Shown: positions 1-8,285, numbered from the stretch's first letter. The stretch is 64,000 nt of DNA from Gloeobacter morelensis MG652769 (GCF_021018745.1 NZ_CP063845.1:4588001-4652000), one strand, 5' to 3'. Numbers and translations: made by a program. Notes: a model not told the origin generated them from the sequence alone.

Positions 1-951
1 GCGGGCGTTGATCGCCTGGGTAGAACTGAGGGCGGTGCCGTTGGAGACGATGGTCTGGGGAATGCGAAACTGAACGTTCTGGCTGATGGTCGCCGTCTCG
101 CCGTCGCTGACCACCAGTTGTTGGTCGATGAGCGTCTGCAGGGCGTTGACCTGCTGAAGCAGCTGCAACTGTAGAACAATGTTTGCAAAAGTCAGAGTGA
201 GGGCAGAGCGGTTGGGCAGTACGCCGTTGTTGCCCAGAGGGGCGGTGCTCAAAGCGCCGGCCCCGGCCGCAAGCCCCGAGTACTGTGGAAACGCGCCGCC
301 GCCCAACGCCCCGCCGCTACCGAGATCCAGGCCAAAGCGGCCCATCGCCACCGGACGGCCGAAGGCGTCGTAGGAACCGGAGGTGATCCCGGTGCCCAGG
401 CTGAGGCCGCGTTCATTGGCGACGCTGTCGTTGACCAACAGCACCCGCAGCCGGATGACCACCTGGGCGGGAGCACTTAGCTTGTCGGAGACATAAATGA
501 TGTTGCGGCTAGCCCGAGAGCGAAAGGCCCGAAAGCCGATGATTTCAAGAATTTCCTTGAGTTGGGCGTAAGCGTCGAGGCCCTGGAGGTTGCTGAAGCT
601 GAGATTAAACTGCGACGGCAGCGGGATGTCGATGCGTTTGCCGCGGGGGTTGGGGTTGGCAAGGCCGGGGGTATTGGAGGTGGTGTTGACGACATTATTG
701 CCGGAGTAAACGTCCCCTTCGGGCCGGGATTGTTCATTGGGCGCCTCCGTGCCCGTGGCGGCCCGCCCCTGGCCCCGTTCGATAAACACTACCGTCAGGC
801 CCGCCTGGGAGGCCAGATTCTGGATGAAGTCCCGGGCGGAGACATTGCTTTGGGCTGAGAGGTTGAAGGTGCTGCTCTGGGCGCAGGCCGGAGCGCCCGC
901 GAGCAAAGCCGCCAGTGCCCCGGTTACCAGAGGTAAAGCGCGGATGTGCAT
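1..951 (-). CDS. PilQ/GspD-like secretin, N-terminal 317 residues (C-terminus outside window)
   Basis: Reading runs from ATG at 951 to the window edge without a stop, giving 317 residues. It opens with a short signal peptide ending near ALLAGAPACAQ. An STN-like segment follows (SARDFIQNLASQAGLTVVF, then LDAYAQLKEILEIIGF), and then secretin-type beta sequence (VVIRLRVLLVNDSVANERGL, later QNVQFRIPQTIVSNGTAL). This order fits an outer-membrane secretin of type IV pili or type II secretion. The pore-forming C-terminus lies outside the window. It starts 9 bp after the stop of the upstream membrane-protein gene, so the two are probably co-transcribed. No clear Shine-Dalgarno is visible. I infer the secretin family from overall pattern, not from the complete barrel. 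Confidence 0.72.
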   Translation of the reverse strand, partial: MHIRALPLVTGALAALLAGAPACAQSSTFNLSAQSNVSARDFIQNLASQAGLTVVFIERGQGRAATGTEAPNEQSRPEGDVYSGNNVVNTTSNTPGLANPNPRGKRIDIPLPSQFNLSFSNLQGLDAYAQLKEILEIIGFRAFRSRASRNIIYVSDKLSAPAQVVIRLRVLLVNDSVANERGLSLGTGITSGSYDAFGRPVAMGRFGLDLGSGGALGGGAFPQYSGLAAGAGALSTAPLGNNGVLPNRSALTLTFANIVLQLQLLQQVNALQTLIDQQLVVSDGETATISQNVQFRIPQTIVSNGTALSSTQAINAR

Positions 952-960
952 GGGGTGGGG

Positions 961-1833
961 TTAATAAAGGGGTGTGATTTGCTCTGGGCTGGGGACGGGC
1001 GGTGGCACAGACGATTCGAGCCGGGCGAGTGCTTCCGGGGGGTTGCCGGTGGCTGCAAGGCCGCTCACCAGACTGAGTTCCACCGCCCGGCCGTCCGCTT
1101 GGCGCACTCGCACGCGATAGCGGCCCGGGCTGGTGTGTGCCGAGACCACGGTGACGGAGCGCGGGCCGCTCTGGCCGGGAGCGAGTTGCACCCGTTCGCC
1201 TTCGACCTCAAGCAGTACCACCCGCTCGTTGCCGCCAATCAGGGCGATTTTTGTCTGGCCGGCTTCCTGGGCGGGGCGCACCGGCGGCGGCAAGGGCGTC
1301 ACACGATTCAGGGAGGGAGGCGCGGCAAGGGGCGGCAAAGGGGGCAATTGACGCACCGGCGGCGGCAGCATCTGGGCAAAGCGCGGGGGGGCTGCCGGGG
1401 GCGGCGGGGGCGGCGGGGGCGGCAGGGTCAGGACCGGCCGGGGAGGACCCTCCTGTTCGAGCAGTTGTTCGATGCTGGTCTGCACCTCAGCACCTTTGCG
1501 GGCGGCTTCGCTGTGCACGGAGTTTGCGGTGCGCTCGATTTGTCGGTCGAGGGTGTGCCGTTGGCGGACCAGCCACCAGTCTTGAGCAAGGGCGTACCCC
1601 CCGCCCGCCAGGAGCAGCATACCCGCGAGCACGAACAGCACCGGTCTTTGCCACTGCCGGGGGCGCACCGGCTCGATGCCGTCCCACTCCGGGTCCGGTA
1701 CGAGCGGTTCGCTTGCCGCGGCGTCGCGCCCACTCAGCAAGGGGGCAATACTCGGCTCCGATGACTCTGGGATAAAACCCGCCTGTGAAGCCGAATCGAA
1801 CCGTTTTTTCCACTGTTCGCGCAAAAATGTCAT
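961..1833 (-). CDS. Single-pass membrane protein with Pro-rich linker (possible GspC/PilP-type secretin partner)
   Basis: This is a 290-residue protein. It has an acidic cytoplasmic N-terminus of about 60 residues, one membrane segment at about 64-83, a periplasmic stretch containing a long proline run (about 137-150), and a compact beta-rich C-terminal domain (IALIGGNERVVLLEVEGERV onward). This layout (short N-terminus, one TM, Pro-rich spacer, small C-terminal beta domain) is that of GspC/PilP inner-membrane partners of secretins, and the secretin gene lies immediately downstream. The start ATG overlaps the stop of the preceding gene by 4 bp (ATGA), indicating translational coupling. I see no motif that proves a family, so the role is inferred from architecture and context. 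Confidence 0.7.
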   Translation of the reverse strand: MTFLREQWKKRFDSASQAGFIPESSEPSIAPLLSGRDAAASEPLVPDPEWDGIEPVRPRQWQRPVLFVLAGMLLLAGGGYALAQDWWLVRQRHTLDRQIERTANSVHSEAARKGAEVQTSIEQLLEQEGPPRPVLTLPPPPPPPPPAAPPRFAQMLPPPVRQLPPLPPLAAPPSLNRVTPLPPPVRPAQEAGQTKIALIGGNERVVLLEVEGERVQLAPGQSGPRSVTVVSAHTSPGRYRVRVRQADGRAVELSLVSGLAATGNPPEALARLESSVPPPVPSPEQITPLY

Positions 1834-2468
1834 GGTGATTCACCTGTCATCTGGTGAGCATCGGGACGGCGGCTACCGGGACAGACCCGTCCCTGGGAGC
1901 ACTGGCGCCCCTGCGGCTCGCAGCAAAGAACGGCTTCTGGATAATTGAGCAAAATGTGGTGCCAGAGCGAGCCGGTTTCCGCCACCCGATAGCGGCTCGA
2001 CAATGGCAGCGGCTCGACCCCCAGCGACTGCAGGTAGTCGTGGCGGTAGCGGGCGAGGCCCAACCCGAAGGTGCGTCTGGAGCGCTGTAGCCGCTCGATG
2101 CAGTTGCGCACCCTGGCCATATTTTGAGGATCGACATCGGGGTGCACCAGCGTCAGCAGTCGCACCTCCGGCTCACCGGGGATGGCACTCTGGTTGCTGA
2201 TGAGGGCCAGTTCCTCCGCCTGAATCACCAGCAGGTCGCCGCGCTCGAGCCAGCGGGTGCGCCAGAGGCGAAAAATATGCATCAAAAGCGTATCTTCCGC
2301 GTAGCTGCGGCCCCCAGCCACCCGTGCTCCCACGACCACATCCTGCAGATGGATGGGCGGCCGTTCCGGATGCAATTCGACGTGGGGCGGTTGTTCGCCC
2401 TGCAGACTGCCCTCGACGATAAACCATCCCTCCGTCGCCCGGATGATCAAGCGCCCGACCTTGCTCAT
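1830..2468 (-). CDS. Uncharacterised protein of the secretin cluster
   Basis: This 212-residue predicted soluble protein has no signal peptide or membrane segment. The N-terminal third is beta-rich (GRLIIRATEGWFIVEGSLQG) and the middle is charged. It has a Cys-containing C-terminus (CCEPQGRQCSQGRVC) that could bind metal or form disulfides. I do not recognise the family. It overlaps the next gene by 4 bp and follows the preceding gene by 4 bp, so it belongs to the same minus-strand operon as the secretin. A cytoplasmic accessory role in pilus or secretion assembly is plausible only from that context. Confidence 0.62.
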   Translation of the reverse strand: MSKVGRLIIRATEGWFIVEGSLQGEQPPHVELHPERPPIHLQDVVVGARVAGGRSYAEDTLLMHIFRLWRTRWLERGDLLVIQAEELALISNQSAIPGEPEVRLLTLVHPDVDPQNMARVRNCIERLQRSRRTFGLGLARYRHDYLQSLGVEPLPLSSRYRVAETGSLWHHILLNYPEAVLCCEPQGRQCSQGRVCPGSRRPDAHQMTGESP

Positions 2469-2472
2469 AGCC

Positions 2473-3267
2473 TTACACCGAAGCTTGGACGTCGTACCAG
2501 GCCGCCTGACGGGCGGCCTCCGCGAGCATGCCCGCGGTCATACCCGCACTGGTCAGATACGTACCGACATAAGCCTCGAAGCTGGCGCTTTTAGGATCGA
2601 GGTGGGCGGCTTTTTCTAAGAAGCGCTGTAGCCTTGGAAACTGGCGCAGCTTGCTGCGGTGGCGAACGATAGCGTCGAGATCGGTGCCGGCACCCAGGCG
2701 TGGCTCGACGCTCACAGGTTCGCTGGCCGGACGCAAGGGTAAAGCCGGGGCCACGGCGGTCGGTGCTGTCGCATCTATGGCGAGCCCGGGTCGGGCAATG
2801 GTGACGAGTGTATCGGTGCGCACCGCGAGCGGGGTCACCGCAGGATCGACGTTGACCCGCGGCACTTCGATGGTCGCGGGCTGCTCCGCGACAACCCCAC
2901 CGGGCAGTACCGCGGGTGTCGAAGGCTCCGGGGGGGCCTGAGCCGCAGAGTGGCGCACCGAGCGCAATTGGGCCAACTCGCCCCTGAGGCGGTCGATAAT
3001 CGCCTGCTGCTCCTGGTCACGGCGGACCATCAACTCGATGATCCGCGCCTCGCTCATCAGCAACTCTTCGCGGCGCACCGCCTGCTCCGGCCCAAAATAC
3101 TGGCTTGCCGGATTGGTCTTGAAGATGCCATGCTTTTCGAGCACCTCCAGCCACCGCGCCTGGGCGGGATTGAGATCTTTAAATCGCGAGGGAGTCGCAG
3201 CAGGCGGCGGCGTCTGAAGGCTCGCCACCTGGGGGGGCTCGGGGGGCAGCGGAAGGATAGGCGCCAT
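2473..3267 (-). CDS. Uncharacterised Pro/Ala-rich protein, first gene of the secretin operon
   Basis: Starting at ATG 3267 (MAPILPLPPEPPQ) the protein has 264 residues. The same frame stays open further upstream, but that extension would begin at a weak start inside the divergent promoter region. It has a Pro-rich N-terminus, a helical charged segment around residues 55-105 (RWLEVLEKHGIFKTN through LMVRRDQEQQAIIDRLRGEL) that may form a coiled coil, a low-complexity Pro/Ala/Val linker, and a C-terminal helical module (FPRLQRFLEKAAHLDPKSAS). I recognise no family. Its stop is 4 bp before the next gene, and it heads the four-gene minus-strand unit leading into the secretin. Confidence 0.62.
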   Translation of the reverse strand: MAPILPLPPEPPQVASLQTPPPAATPSRFKDLNPAQARWLEVLEKHGIFKTNPASQYFGPEQAVRREELLMSEARIIELMVRRDQEQQAIIDRLRGELAQLRSVRHSAAQAPPEPSTPAVLPGGVVAEQPATIEVPRVNVDPAVTPLAVRTDTLVTIARPGLAIDATAPTAVAPALPLRPASEPVSVEPRLGAGTDLDAIVRHRSKLRQFPRLQRFLEKAAHLDPKSASFEAYVGTYLTSAGMTAGMLAEAARQAAWYDVQASV

Positions 3268-3454
3268 GTCTACTCCTGAGGAATTTACCCTGTCTGGGAT
3301 GCAATGTCCGGATTGTGACAAATTTCCCACGTGTGGTCAAGGGCTGGATCAAGTTTTTCCGGTATCGATGGTTGTCCAGGTGCCACACACTCCCGGCGGT
3401 AGCCGATCTTGCCTGCAGCAATATTTTGGTAAGGTGGTGGCAGCGCGATAGCTT

Positions 3455-4252
3455 GTGATGTATCCCTGGGAAAAACCAGTCAGTTCTTCTTCGGAGGCGG
3501 ACATTGGCTCCATCGAGGATCCGTCCGAGAGCTACCCCTGGCTTAAACCGGCGGCTTCGGCGGAGGCGCTGACCGCCTTTGAGGAAGAATCCACAGCGGC
3601 GCGCTCCCCGGACGAAGAACGTCTGCTCGAACAGATTGCCGCCAACGTGCCTGTAGCCTTGAGCCGGCCTGCGAGTGTGAGTTACAGCGAGCCGGATAGG
3701 CCCAACTGGCTGCCCCTGACCGGGGTACTGCTCGGTGCCATCCTGGTGGGGGCACTGGCGGTCTGGTGGTCGCGCCCGGACCCGTCCGAGCCTGTGGTGC
3801 TTCCGTCTGGCCCCGCGCCAAAAACGCCCCCGGCGGGCGCTCCGTCCCCGACCGGCGCTGCACAGCAATCCCCGGTGGCTGTGCTCATTGAACCGTCTCC
3901 GACGCGGCCTCTGGTCGAAAAGACCCTCAAAGACGGCGGCCGGACGAATCCCTTTGGCAGCGCCCTGCCTGAAGCAGCTCCCCCAAGAGCGCCCGAGAAT
4001 TTGTCGCCTGTCCCGGTGATCCGCACCCCGCCCCCGCTGCCTCCGGCCCCGCCGGTGCTGAATTTGGTGAGCCTCGCAGTCTCGGCTAGCAGCCGGGCGG
4101 CTTTCATTCAGGTCACTGGCGAGGGGAGCGAGCCCAGTTACCACGAGGTGACCGTGGGCGATACGGTGGCGGGTTGGCGGGTGGTCGAAATTACGCGGGA
4201 GCGGGTGCGACTGACCCAGGGCAGCAAAAAGCAGACCCTGCTTGCCCAATGA
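3455..4252 (+). CDS. PilP/GspC-like inner-membrane protein
   Basis: The protein has 265 residues from GTG 3455, or one fewer from the ATG immediately after it. The N-terminus contains a repeated motif (YPWEKP near residue 3, YPWLKP near 27). One membrane segment lies at about 85-105, followed by a Pro-rich periplasmic spacer, then GRTNPFG and a C-terminal beta domain ending VTVGDTVAGWRVVEI...VRLTQGSKKQTLL. The Asn-Pro-Phe motif and the 'V.VGD.V.GW.V..I...RV.L' pattern are typical of PilP and GspC homology regions that contact the secretin. It is divergent from the secretin operon and overlaps the AMIN-domain gene by 4 bp (ATGA). Confidence 0.72.
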   Translation: MMYPWEKPVSSSSEADIGSIEDPSESYPWLKPAASAEALTAFEEESTAARSPDEERLLEQIAANVPVALSRPASVSYSEPDRPNWLPLTGVLLGAILVGALAVWWSRPDPSEPVVLPSGPAPKTPPAGAPSPTGAAQQSPVAVLIEPSPTRPLVEKTLKDGGRTNPFGSALPEAAPPRAPENLSPVPVIRTPPPLPPAPPVLNLVSLAVSASSRAAFIQVTGEGSEPSYHEVTVGDTVAGWRVVEITRERVRLTQGSKKQTLLAQ

Positions 4253-4872
4253 AACGGATTGCGGCCCTGGTGCTGGCGCTGGCGGCCCTGGTGACCCCGG
4301 CAGCGGCGGCTCCCCTGGCCCAGATTGAGCCGGTGGAGAACGAGAAAGAAAGAATGATCCGCATCAGTGCCCAGGGGCCACTGCCCTTCGAGGTACTCGC
4401 AAAATCGGCCTCCTCGTTGGTGCTGTTTTTGCCCCGCGCCGAATTGGGCAATGCCCCGGCCCTCTTGTCGCTTGCGCCTTTGGCGGATCTGACGCTGGAG
4501 CAGAACCCCGTAGGGGTGCGGGTCAATTTCGAAAACCTGATGATGCCGTTTCTGGTGCGCGCGGGCAAAAAACCCGGCATCGTTGAGATCAGTTTTCCCA
4601 AGCCGCCCCCACCCCCCCCGCCGTCGGCCGCTACCACACAGCAGGGGCGGCCCGGCACACCGGGAGCACCGGGTCTGCCCGGCTCTGCCGGTGCCGCACA
4701 ACGCACCGGCGTGCAGCCCGCAGGCACCCTGCAACCGTCGGATATCGAGCAGGGTCAGCTCACCGACACTTCCCAGGTGGGCAAAGCTTCCGAAATCGCC
4801 GAGGAGGAACCGGACCCCCCCCGGCCGGGGATCGCTCCGGTGCCCCCGCGCTCCAATCCGCCGCGACCCTGA
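4249..4872 (+). CDS. Secreted AMIN-domain protein with Pro-rich and collagen-like tail
   Basis: This 207-residue protein has a signal peptide (MKRIAALVLALAALVTPAAAA). Residues of about 25-117 resemble an AMIN domain (RMIRISAQGPLPFEVL, SSLVLFLPRAEL, VGVRVNFENLMMPF, GIVEISFPKP), the peptidoglycan-targeting module normally at the N-terminus of PilQ. It is followed by a Pro run, six Gly-X-Y triplets at about 133-150 (GRPGTPGAPGLPGSAGAA), and a Pro-rich acidic end. It starts inside the stop of the PilP-like gene. Finding an AMIN domain as a separate gene beside a secretin lacking one suggests the PilQ functions are split between two polypeptides. That is inference. Confidence 0.72.
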   Translation: MKRIAALVLALAALVTPAAAAPLAQIEPVENEKERMIRISAQGPLPFEVLAKSASSLVLFLPRAELGNAPALLSLAPLADLTLEQNPVGVRVNFENLMMPFLVRAGKKPGIVEISFPKPPPPPPPSAATTQQGRPGTPGAPGLPGSAGAAQRTGVQPAGTLQPSDIEQGQLTDTSQVGKASEIAEEEPDPPRPGIAPVPPRSNPPRP

Positions 4873-4913
4873 ACCCGCGCTGGCATAATAAAGCCAGCAT
4901 TGGAAGATTTGCC

Positions 4914-5276
4914 GTGCAGATCGTTCGGGCTTTGCACACAGCGCTCCTAGTCAGCAACCTGGAGCGCGCCGAATATTTTTATGGAACCGTTCTGGGTCTT
5001 GCCAAAGTCGAGCGCCCATTGTCCTTTGCCGGAACCTGGTACCAGGTGGCCGACTACCAGATTCACCTGATCAGCGCCGAGCAGTGTGTCGACGACCGCG
5101 TCGACTGCGAGCGCTGGGGGCGCAACCGCCACGTGGCCTTTGCGGTGACTGATGTGCGGGCTGCCAAAGACCAATTGCTGCGACACGGCCATACAATCCA
5201 GATGAGCGCCTCGGGCCGGGCGGCGCTGTTTACTGAAGATCCCGACGGCAACCTCATCGAACTGAGCCAGATGTAA
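4914..5276 (+). CDS. VOC (glyoxalase/bleomycin-resistance) family protein
   Basis: This 120-residue single-domain protein starts at GTG 4914. It has the paired beta-alpha-beta-beta-beta modules of the vicinal oxygen chelate fold: LHTALLVSNLERAEYFYGTV at the N-terminus, and HVAFAVTDVRAAKDQLLRHG and LFTEDPDGNLIELSQ in the second half. The likely metal ligands are the His of LHTALL, the His of NRHVAF and the Glu of NLIEL. The length is normal for single-unit VOC proteins. The family covers glyoxalase I, dioxygenases and resistance proteins, and the substrate cannot be told from sequence. A short 6-bp hairpin (GCTGGC/GCCAGC at 4879-4898) separates it from the AMIN gene. Confidence 0.85.
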   Translation: MQIVRALHTALLVSNLERAEYFYGTVLGLAKVERPLSFAGTWYQVADYQIHLISAEQCVDDRVDCERWGRNRHVAFAVTDVRAAKDQLLRHGHTIQMSASGRAALFTEDPDGNLIELSQM

Positions 5277-5288
5277 ACGGCTCCAGGG

Positions 5289-5415
5289 CTACTGGTAGAG
5301 TTTGATTCGGTTCGGGTGGTCCCTTAGAACCAGTATCAGGCTATCGAGGTTTCCAGGCTGCCTGCCGCCCTCCGTGCAACCGAAAACCGCTCCAAACGAA
5401 ACGCTCTACCAGCAG
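5289..5415. repeat. Imperfect inverted repeat flanking a 103-bp noncoding spacer
   Basis: CTACTGGTAGAG at 5289-5300 is matched by CTCTACCAGCAG at 5404-5415. Eleven of the 12 bases are complementary, and similarity continues weakly inward. The 127-bp unit fills most of the gap between the VOC and acetoacetate-decarboxylase-like genes. It could be a degenerate MITE or a convergent terminator structure. No second copy is seen in this window. Confidence 0.4.
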
Positions 5416-5452
5416 TGGCAAACAGCCCAGGCCACAGCAGACGAGAGTGACT

Positions 5453-6268
5453 TCACACAATCGGCGTCGGCACAGCCAGGTTGAAGCTGAAGCGCTCGAA
5501 GCGCAGGCCCACCAGCGGTTGGCGCAGTTGCAGCAGGTGGTAGGGGCTCTCGTCGGGGGCCTCGGCGCGCATCTCGAAGCGCACCGCCGCCGCCCCACCC
5601 TCAAAATGGACGGCCGTGCGCAAGAAGGTGCCGCTTTTGTAGGTGATCAGATTCAGCCCGCCAAACTGCAGCGGCACGCTCAGATCCTGCAGGGCGTCGC
5701 GCACCCCGGAGAGCCATTCGGGCAGATCGATCGTGTGCAGGGGCAACGCCTCGGTGCAACTGGCCGTCACCAAAGCCGGCAAGTCGGGGGCGCGGCGCAC
5801 GGCGAAGTCGGCCCGGCCGGGCTGCCAGGTGTACTCGAAGGTGCGCAGCTGCTTGGGTAGACCCCACTGGAAGCGGCCGTTGCGCCGCGACACTTCCGAA
5901 TCGACATCCATCGCCGCCACCCACTGCGAAATCACGTCGCCCGAGCGTACCAGCGCCGGGGCGATCACCAGTTCGTTGTAGGGGCCGATCGGTGCCTCGT
6001 CGTAGGCGATCAAGGCGACCGTGCCCAGGGTATAGCCGGGCCAGGTCTGCAAAATCTCCAGCCCGGCAGGCACGAAGGGTCGCACGGCCTCCACCGGAAA
6101 CTGCGCCAATTCGAGCGCCGCCTGTCCCCCCAACTGCCAGGGGGGCGTCACCAACTGGGGGTCGTCCATGGGCACATCGAGGCTCGGATCGCTCGGGGTG
6201 CCCGTGCCCGGCACGCCGATATCAGGCAGCGAAAGATTGCGCAGTCCCGAAAACAACTGATCGATCAT
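5453..6268 (-). CDS. Acetoacetate decarboxylase-family (ADC-like) protein
   Basis: This is a 271-residue soluble protein. The core (GQAALELAQFPVEAVRPFVP, TVALIAYDEAPIGPYNELVI, ISQWVAAMDVDSEVSRRNGR, FQWGLPKQLRTFEY) matches the acetoacetate decarboxylase-like superfamily pattern of bile-pigment/acetoacetate-type barrels. In particular it has the 'A..YDE.PVGPYNELV' block and the 'GR..WG.PK' motif, whose Lys may be the Schiff-base position. Many ADC-like proteins in cyanobacteria do not act on acetoacetate, so the substrate is unknown. It sits upstream of nothing obviously related, and its stop faces the VOC gene. Confidence 0.8.
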   Translation of the reverse strand: MIDQLFSGLRNLSLPDIGVPGTGTPSDPSLDVPMDDPQLVTPPWQLGGQAALELAQFPVEAVRPFVPAGLEILQTWPGYTLGTVALIAYDEAPIGPYNELVIAPALVRSGDVISQWVAAMDVDSEVSRRNGRFQWGLPKQLRTFEYTWQPGRADFAVRRAPDLPALVTASCTEALPLHTIDLPEWLSGVRDALQDLSVPLQFGGLNLITYKSGTFLRTAVHFEGGAAAVRFEMRAEAPDESPYHLLQLRQPLVGLRFERFSFNLAVPTPIV

Positions 6269-6300
6269 GGTGACTTTACCTTGCGGCGGTACTTATCAGT

Positions 6301-7989
6301 TTAGCGGCTGGTAGGGAGCGCTAGAGCCTCGCGGGCGCGCTCAACCACGGCACCGAGGGCGCCGGGGGCAAGGGGGGAGACCAACCCGGCCGAGCGAACC
6401 AGTTGCTGGAAGGGTGCTTCACCCCCCCGGCGGCACAGCGCCACGTAATCGGCGAGCGCCCCTGCGTAATCGCTCTGGGCCTTGGCCCAGAACTGCAGTG
6501 CGCAGCAGCCTGCCAGGGTGTAGTCGATGTAATAAAAAGGCGATCCGTAGATGTGCCGCTGCAACTGCCAGCGACCGCCCGCCGCCGGGTAGGCCAGATC
6601 CCCGTAGTCCCGCCAGGGCAGATAGCGCCGCTCCATCTCCAGCCACAGCTGTCTGCGCTCGGCCGGGGTCGCCTCCGGATGGGCATAGACCAGCTGCTGA
6701 AAGTGATCGACCGCCACGCCGTAGGGCAAAAACAGCAGCGACTCGGCCAGGTGGATCGTGCGGAAGCGCTCGGCCTCAGCTCCGAAGAAGCGGTCCATAT
6801 AGGGCCAGGTGAGAAATTCCAGACTCATCGAGTGGATTTCGCACGATTCGAGGGTCGGCCACAGGTAGTCGTAGACAGGGGTCTTGCGGCTTTGCCAGTT
6901 CTGGAAGGCGTGGCCCATCTCGTGGGTGAACACTTCGACGTCGTGCTTGGTGCCGTTGAAGTTGGCGAAGATATACGGCAGCCCGTAGCTCGGAAAGCTC
7001 GTGCAAAAGCCGCCGCCCGCTTTGGCGGGACGATTTTTAAGATCGAGCAGGTGGTGCTCGACCATCACCTCAAAAAATTCGCCCAGCGGTGCGGCCATAT
7101 CGTTGAACATCGCGCGCGCCTGCTCGACCATCCAGTCGTGATCTCCGAGCGGAGCAGGATTACCCTTCGGATCGAAGACCGGTTCGTCCCAGAAGTAGAC
7201 CTGCTCGACCCCGAGATTCTGGGCCTGGCGGGCGATCAGTTGTTCGGCCAGAGGCACCACGCTCGCCGCCACCTGATCGCGGTAGCGCGCCACGTCCTGG
7301 GCGTCATAATCGATGCGCTGCATGCGCCGGTAACCCAGGGCGATGTAGTTGTCGAACCCGAGTTTGCGGGCCATGGTGTGGCGCAGGCGCACCAGATCGT
7401 CAAAGATGCGGTCGAGGGCAGCCGCGTTCTGCTCAAAAAACTGCCACTTCACCCGCTGGGCTTGGTGGCGCACCTCGCGGTCGGCGTGCTGGGTGTACTT
7501 GTCGATCCCTTCGAGGTTGAGCATTTCCCCGGCAAATTCGAGTTTGGCTGTGGCGAGCAGTTCGGTGTACTCGGCCGCCAGGCGCGCCTCGGCCACCAGA
7601 TCCGCTTCGATGGCCGGGTCGAAGGTCGTGACATCCGCCTGCCACAGGGCGAAGGCTTGAGGGCCGATGTGCGCTTCAAAGTCCGTCCGGCGAGGATCGC
7701 CTAGCAATTGCCGCTTCAGCTGCACCTCCAGGTCGGTCAATCTGGGCGACAGCTCGTCGCAGTAGTCGCGGGCCTGTTTGAACTCGGAATTGGCGGTGTC
7801 CTGGCTGAAGCGCAGGTAGGCGAGGGCGCTCCAGGAAGCGAGCCGCCGCCTGAGCGCGTCCCAACGGCTAAACGCGCTTTGCCAGTCGGTCTGGGAAAGC
7901 CCTCGGCGGATTTCGTCGTACTCGGAGGCCACCTGCTCGTAGGTCGGCACCTCGGCTTGAATGTCTGAAAAATCGACAAGTTCTTTCAT
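6301..7989 (-). CDS. M3-family oligoendopeptidase (PepF-like)
   Basis: This 562-residue cytoplasmic zinc metallopeptidase carries the gluzincin motif HEMGH at residues 356-360 within VFTHEMGHAFQNW. A downstream Glu (WPTLESCEIHSMSLEF) provides the third ligand region. The tail FLPYGVAVDHFQQLVY and GSPFYYIDYTLAGCCALQFW is typical of M3 oligoendopeptidases. The length agrees with PepF/M3 proteins (about 550-600 residues). It cleaves short peptides inside the cell. It begins 32 bp upstream of the ADC-like gene and may be co-transcribed with it. Confidence 0.93.
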   Translation of the reverse strand: MKELVDFSDIQAEVPTYEQVASEYDEIRRGLSQTDWQSAFSRWDALRRRLASWSALAYLRFSQDTANSEFKQARDYCDELSPRLTDLEVQLKRQLLGDPRRTDFEAHIGPQAFALWQADVTTFDPAIEADLVAEARLAAEYTELLATAKLEFAGEMLNLEGIDKYTQHADREVRHQAQRVKWQFFEQNAAALDRIFDDLVRLRHTMARKLGFDNYIALGYRRMQRIDYDAQDVARYRDQVAASVVPLAEQLIARQAQNLGVEQVYFWDEPVFDPKGNPAPLGDHDWMVEQARAMFNDMAAPLGEFFEVMVEHHLLDLKNRPAKAGGGFCTSFPSYGLPYIFANFNGTKHDVEVFTHEMGHAFQNWQSRKTPVYDYLWPTLESCEIHSMSLEFLTWPYMDRFFGAEAERFRTIHLAESLLFLPYGVAVDHFQQLVYAHPEATPAERRQLWLEMERRYLPWRDYGDLAYPAAGGRWQLQRHIYGSPFYYIDYTLAGCCALQFWAKAQSDYAGALADYVALCRRGGEAPFQQLVRSAGLVSPLAPGALGAVVERAREALALPTSR

Positions 7990-8061
7990 AGAGCCCTTTT
8001 CCTTGCGCCGCCACCGATCCTAACTACACTGGCTTTAAATTCGCCCAGTTGGGACAAGCCC

Positions 8062-8285
8062 GTGATCACCATTGACGCTTTTGAAGCCGCGCTCCAATGG
8101 GACAGTTTGCTGGGGCGCGCGGCTGGCTCAAGGCGAGCAGATCACCATCACGAAGCAAGGCACGCCTGTTGCCCGTCTGGTTCCTGTCCAAAGCGTTGAG
8201 CGCAGGCAGACTCGACGGGCCATCGGTCGATTCAAGGAGTCGCGCTCAGGGCAAAGACTCAATGACTGGTATGGAGGGAACGCAT
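8062..8285 (+). pseudogene. Frameshifted Phd/YefM-type antitoxin remnant
   Basis: From GTG 8062 the first frame reads MITIDAFEAALQWDSLLGR, a normal Phd/YefM N-terminus. The family sequence then continues in the next frame (ARLAQGEQITITKQGTPVAR, then LVPVQ) at about 8118-8190. A single-base indel between about 8105 and 8125 therefore separates the DNA-binding N-terminus from the rest. The C-terminal part also diverges and no PIN/Doc/RelE toxin follows. It appears to be a decayed toxin-antitoxin locus. The frameshift could also be a sequencing error. Confidence 0.72.

Noticed and set aside
4600-4630. Long C-run that might be a sequencing error
   Set aside because: It encodes the Pro stretch of the AMIN protein in frame, and the reading frame stays open on both sides.
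5302-5484. 60-codon frame between the VOC and ADC-like genes
   Set aside because: It crosses the inverted repeat, overlaps the ADC-like gene on the other strand and has no ribosome binding site or family resemblance.
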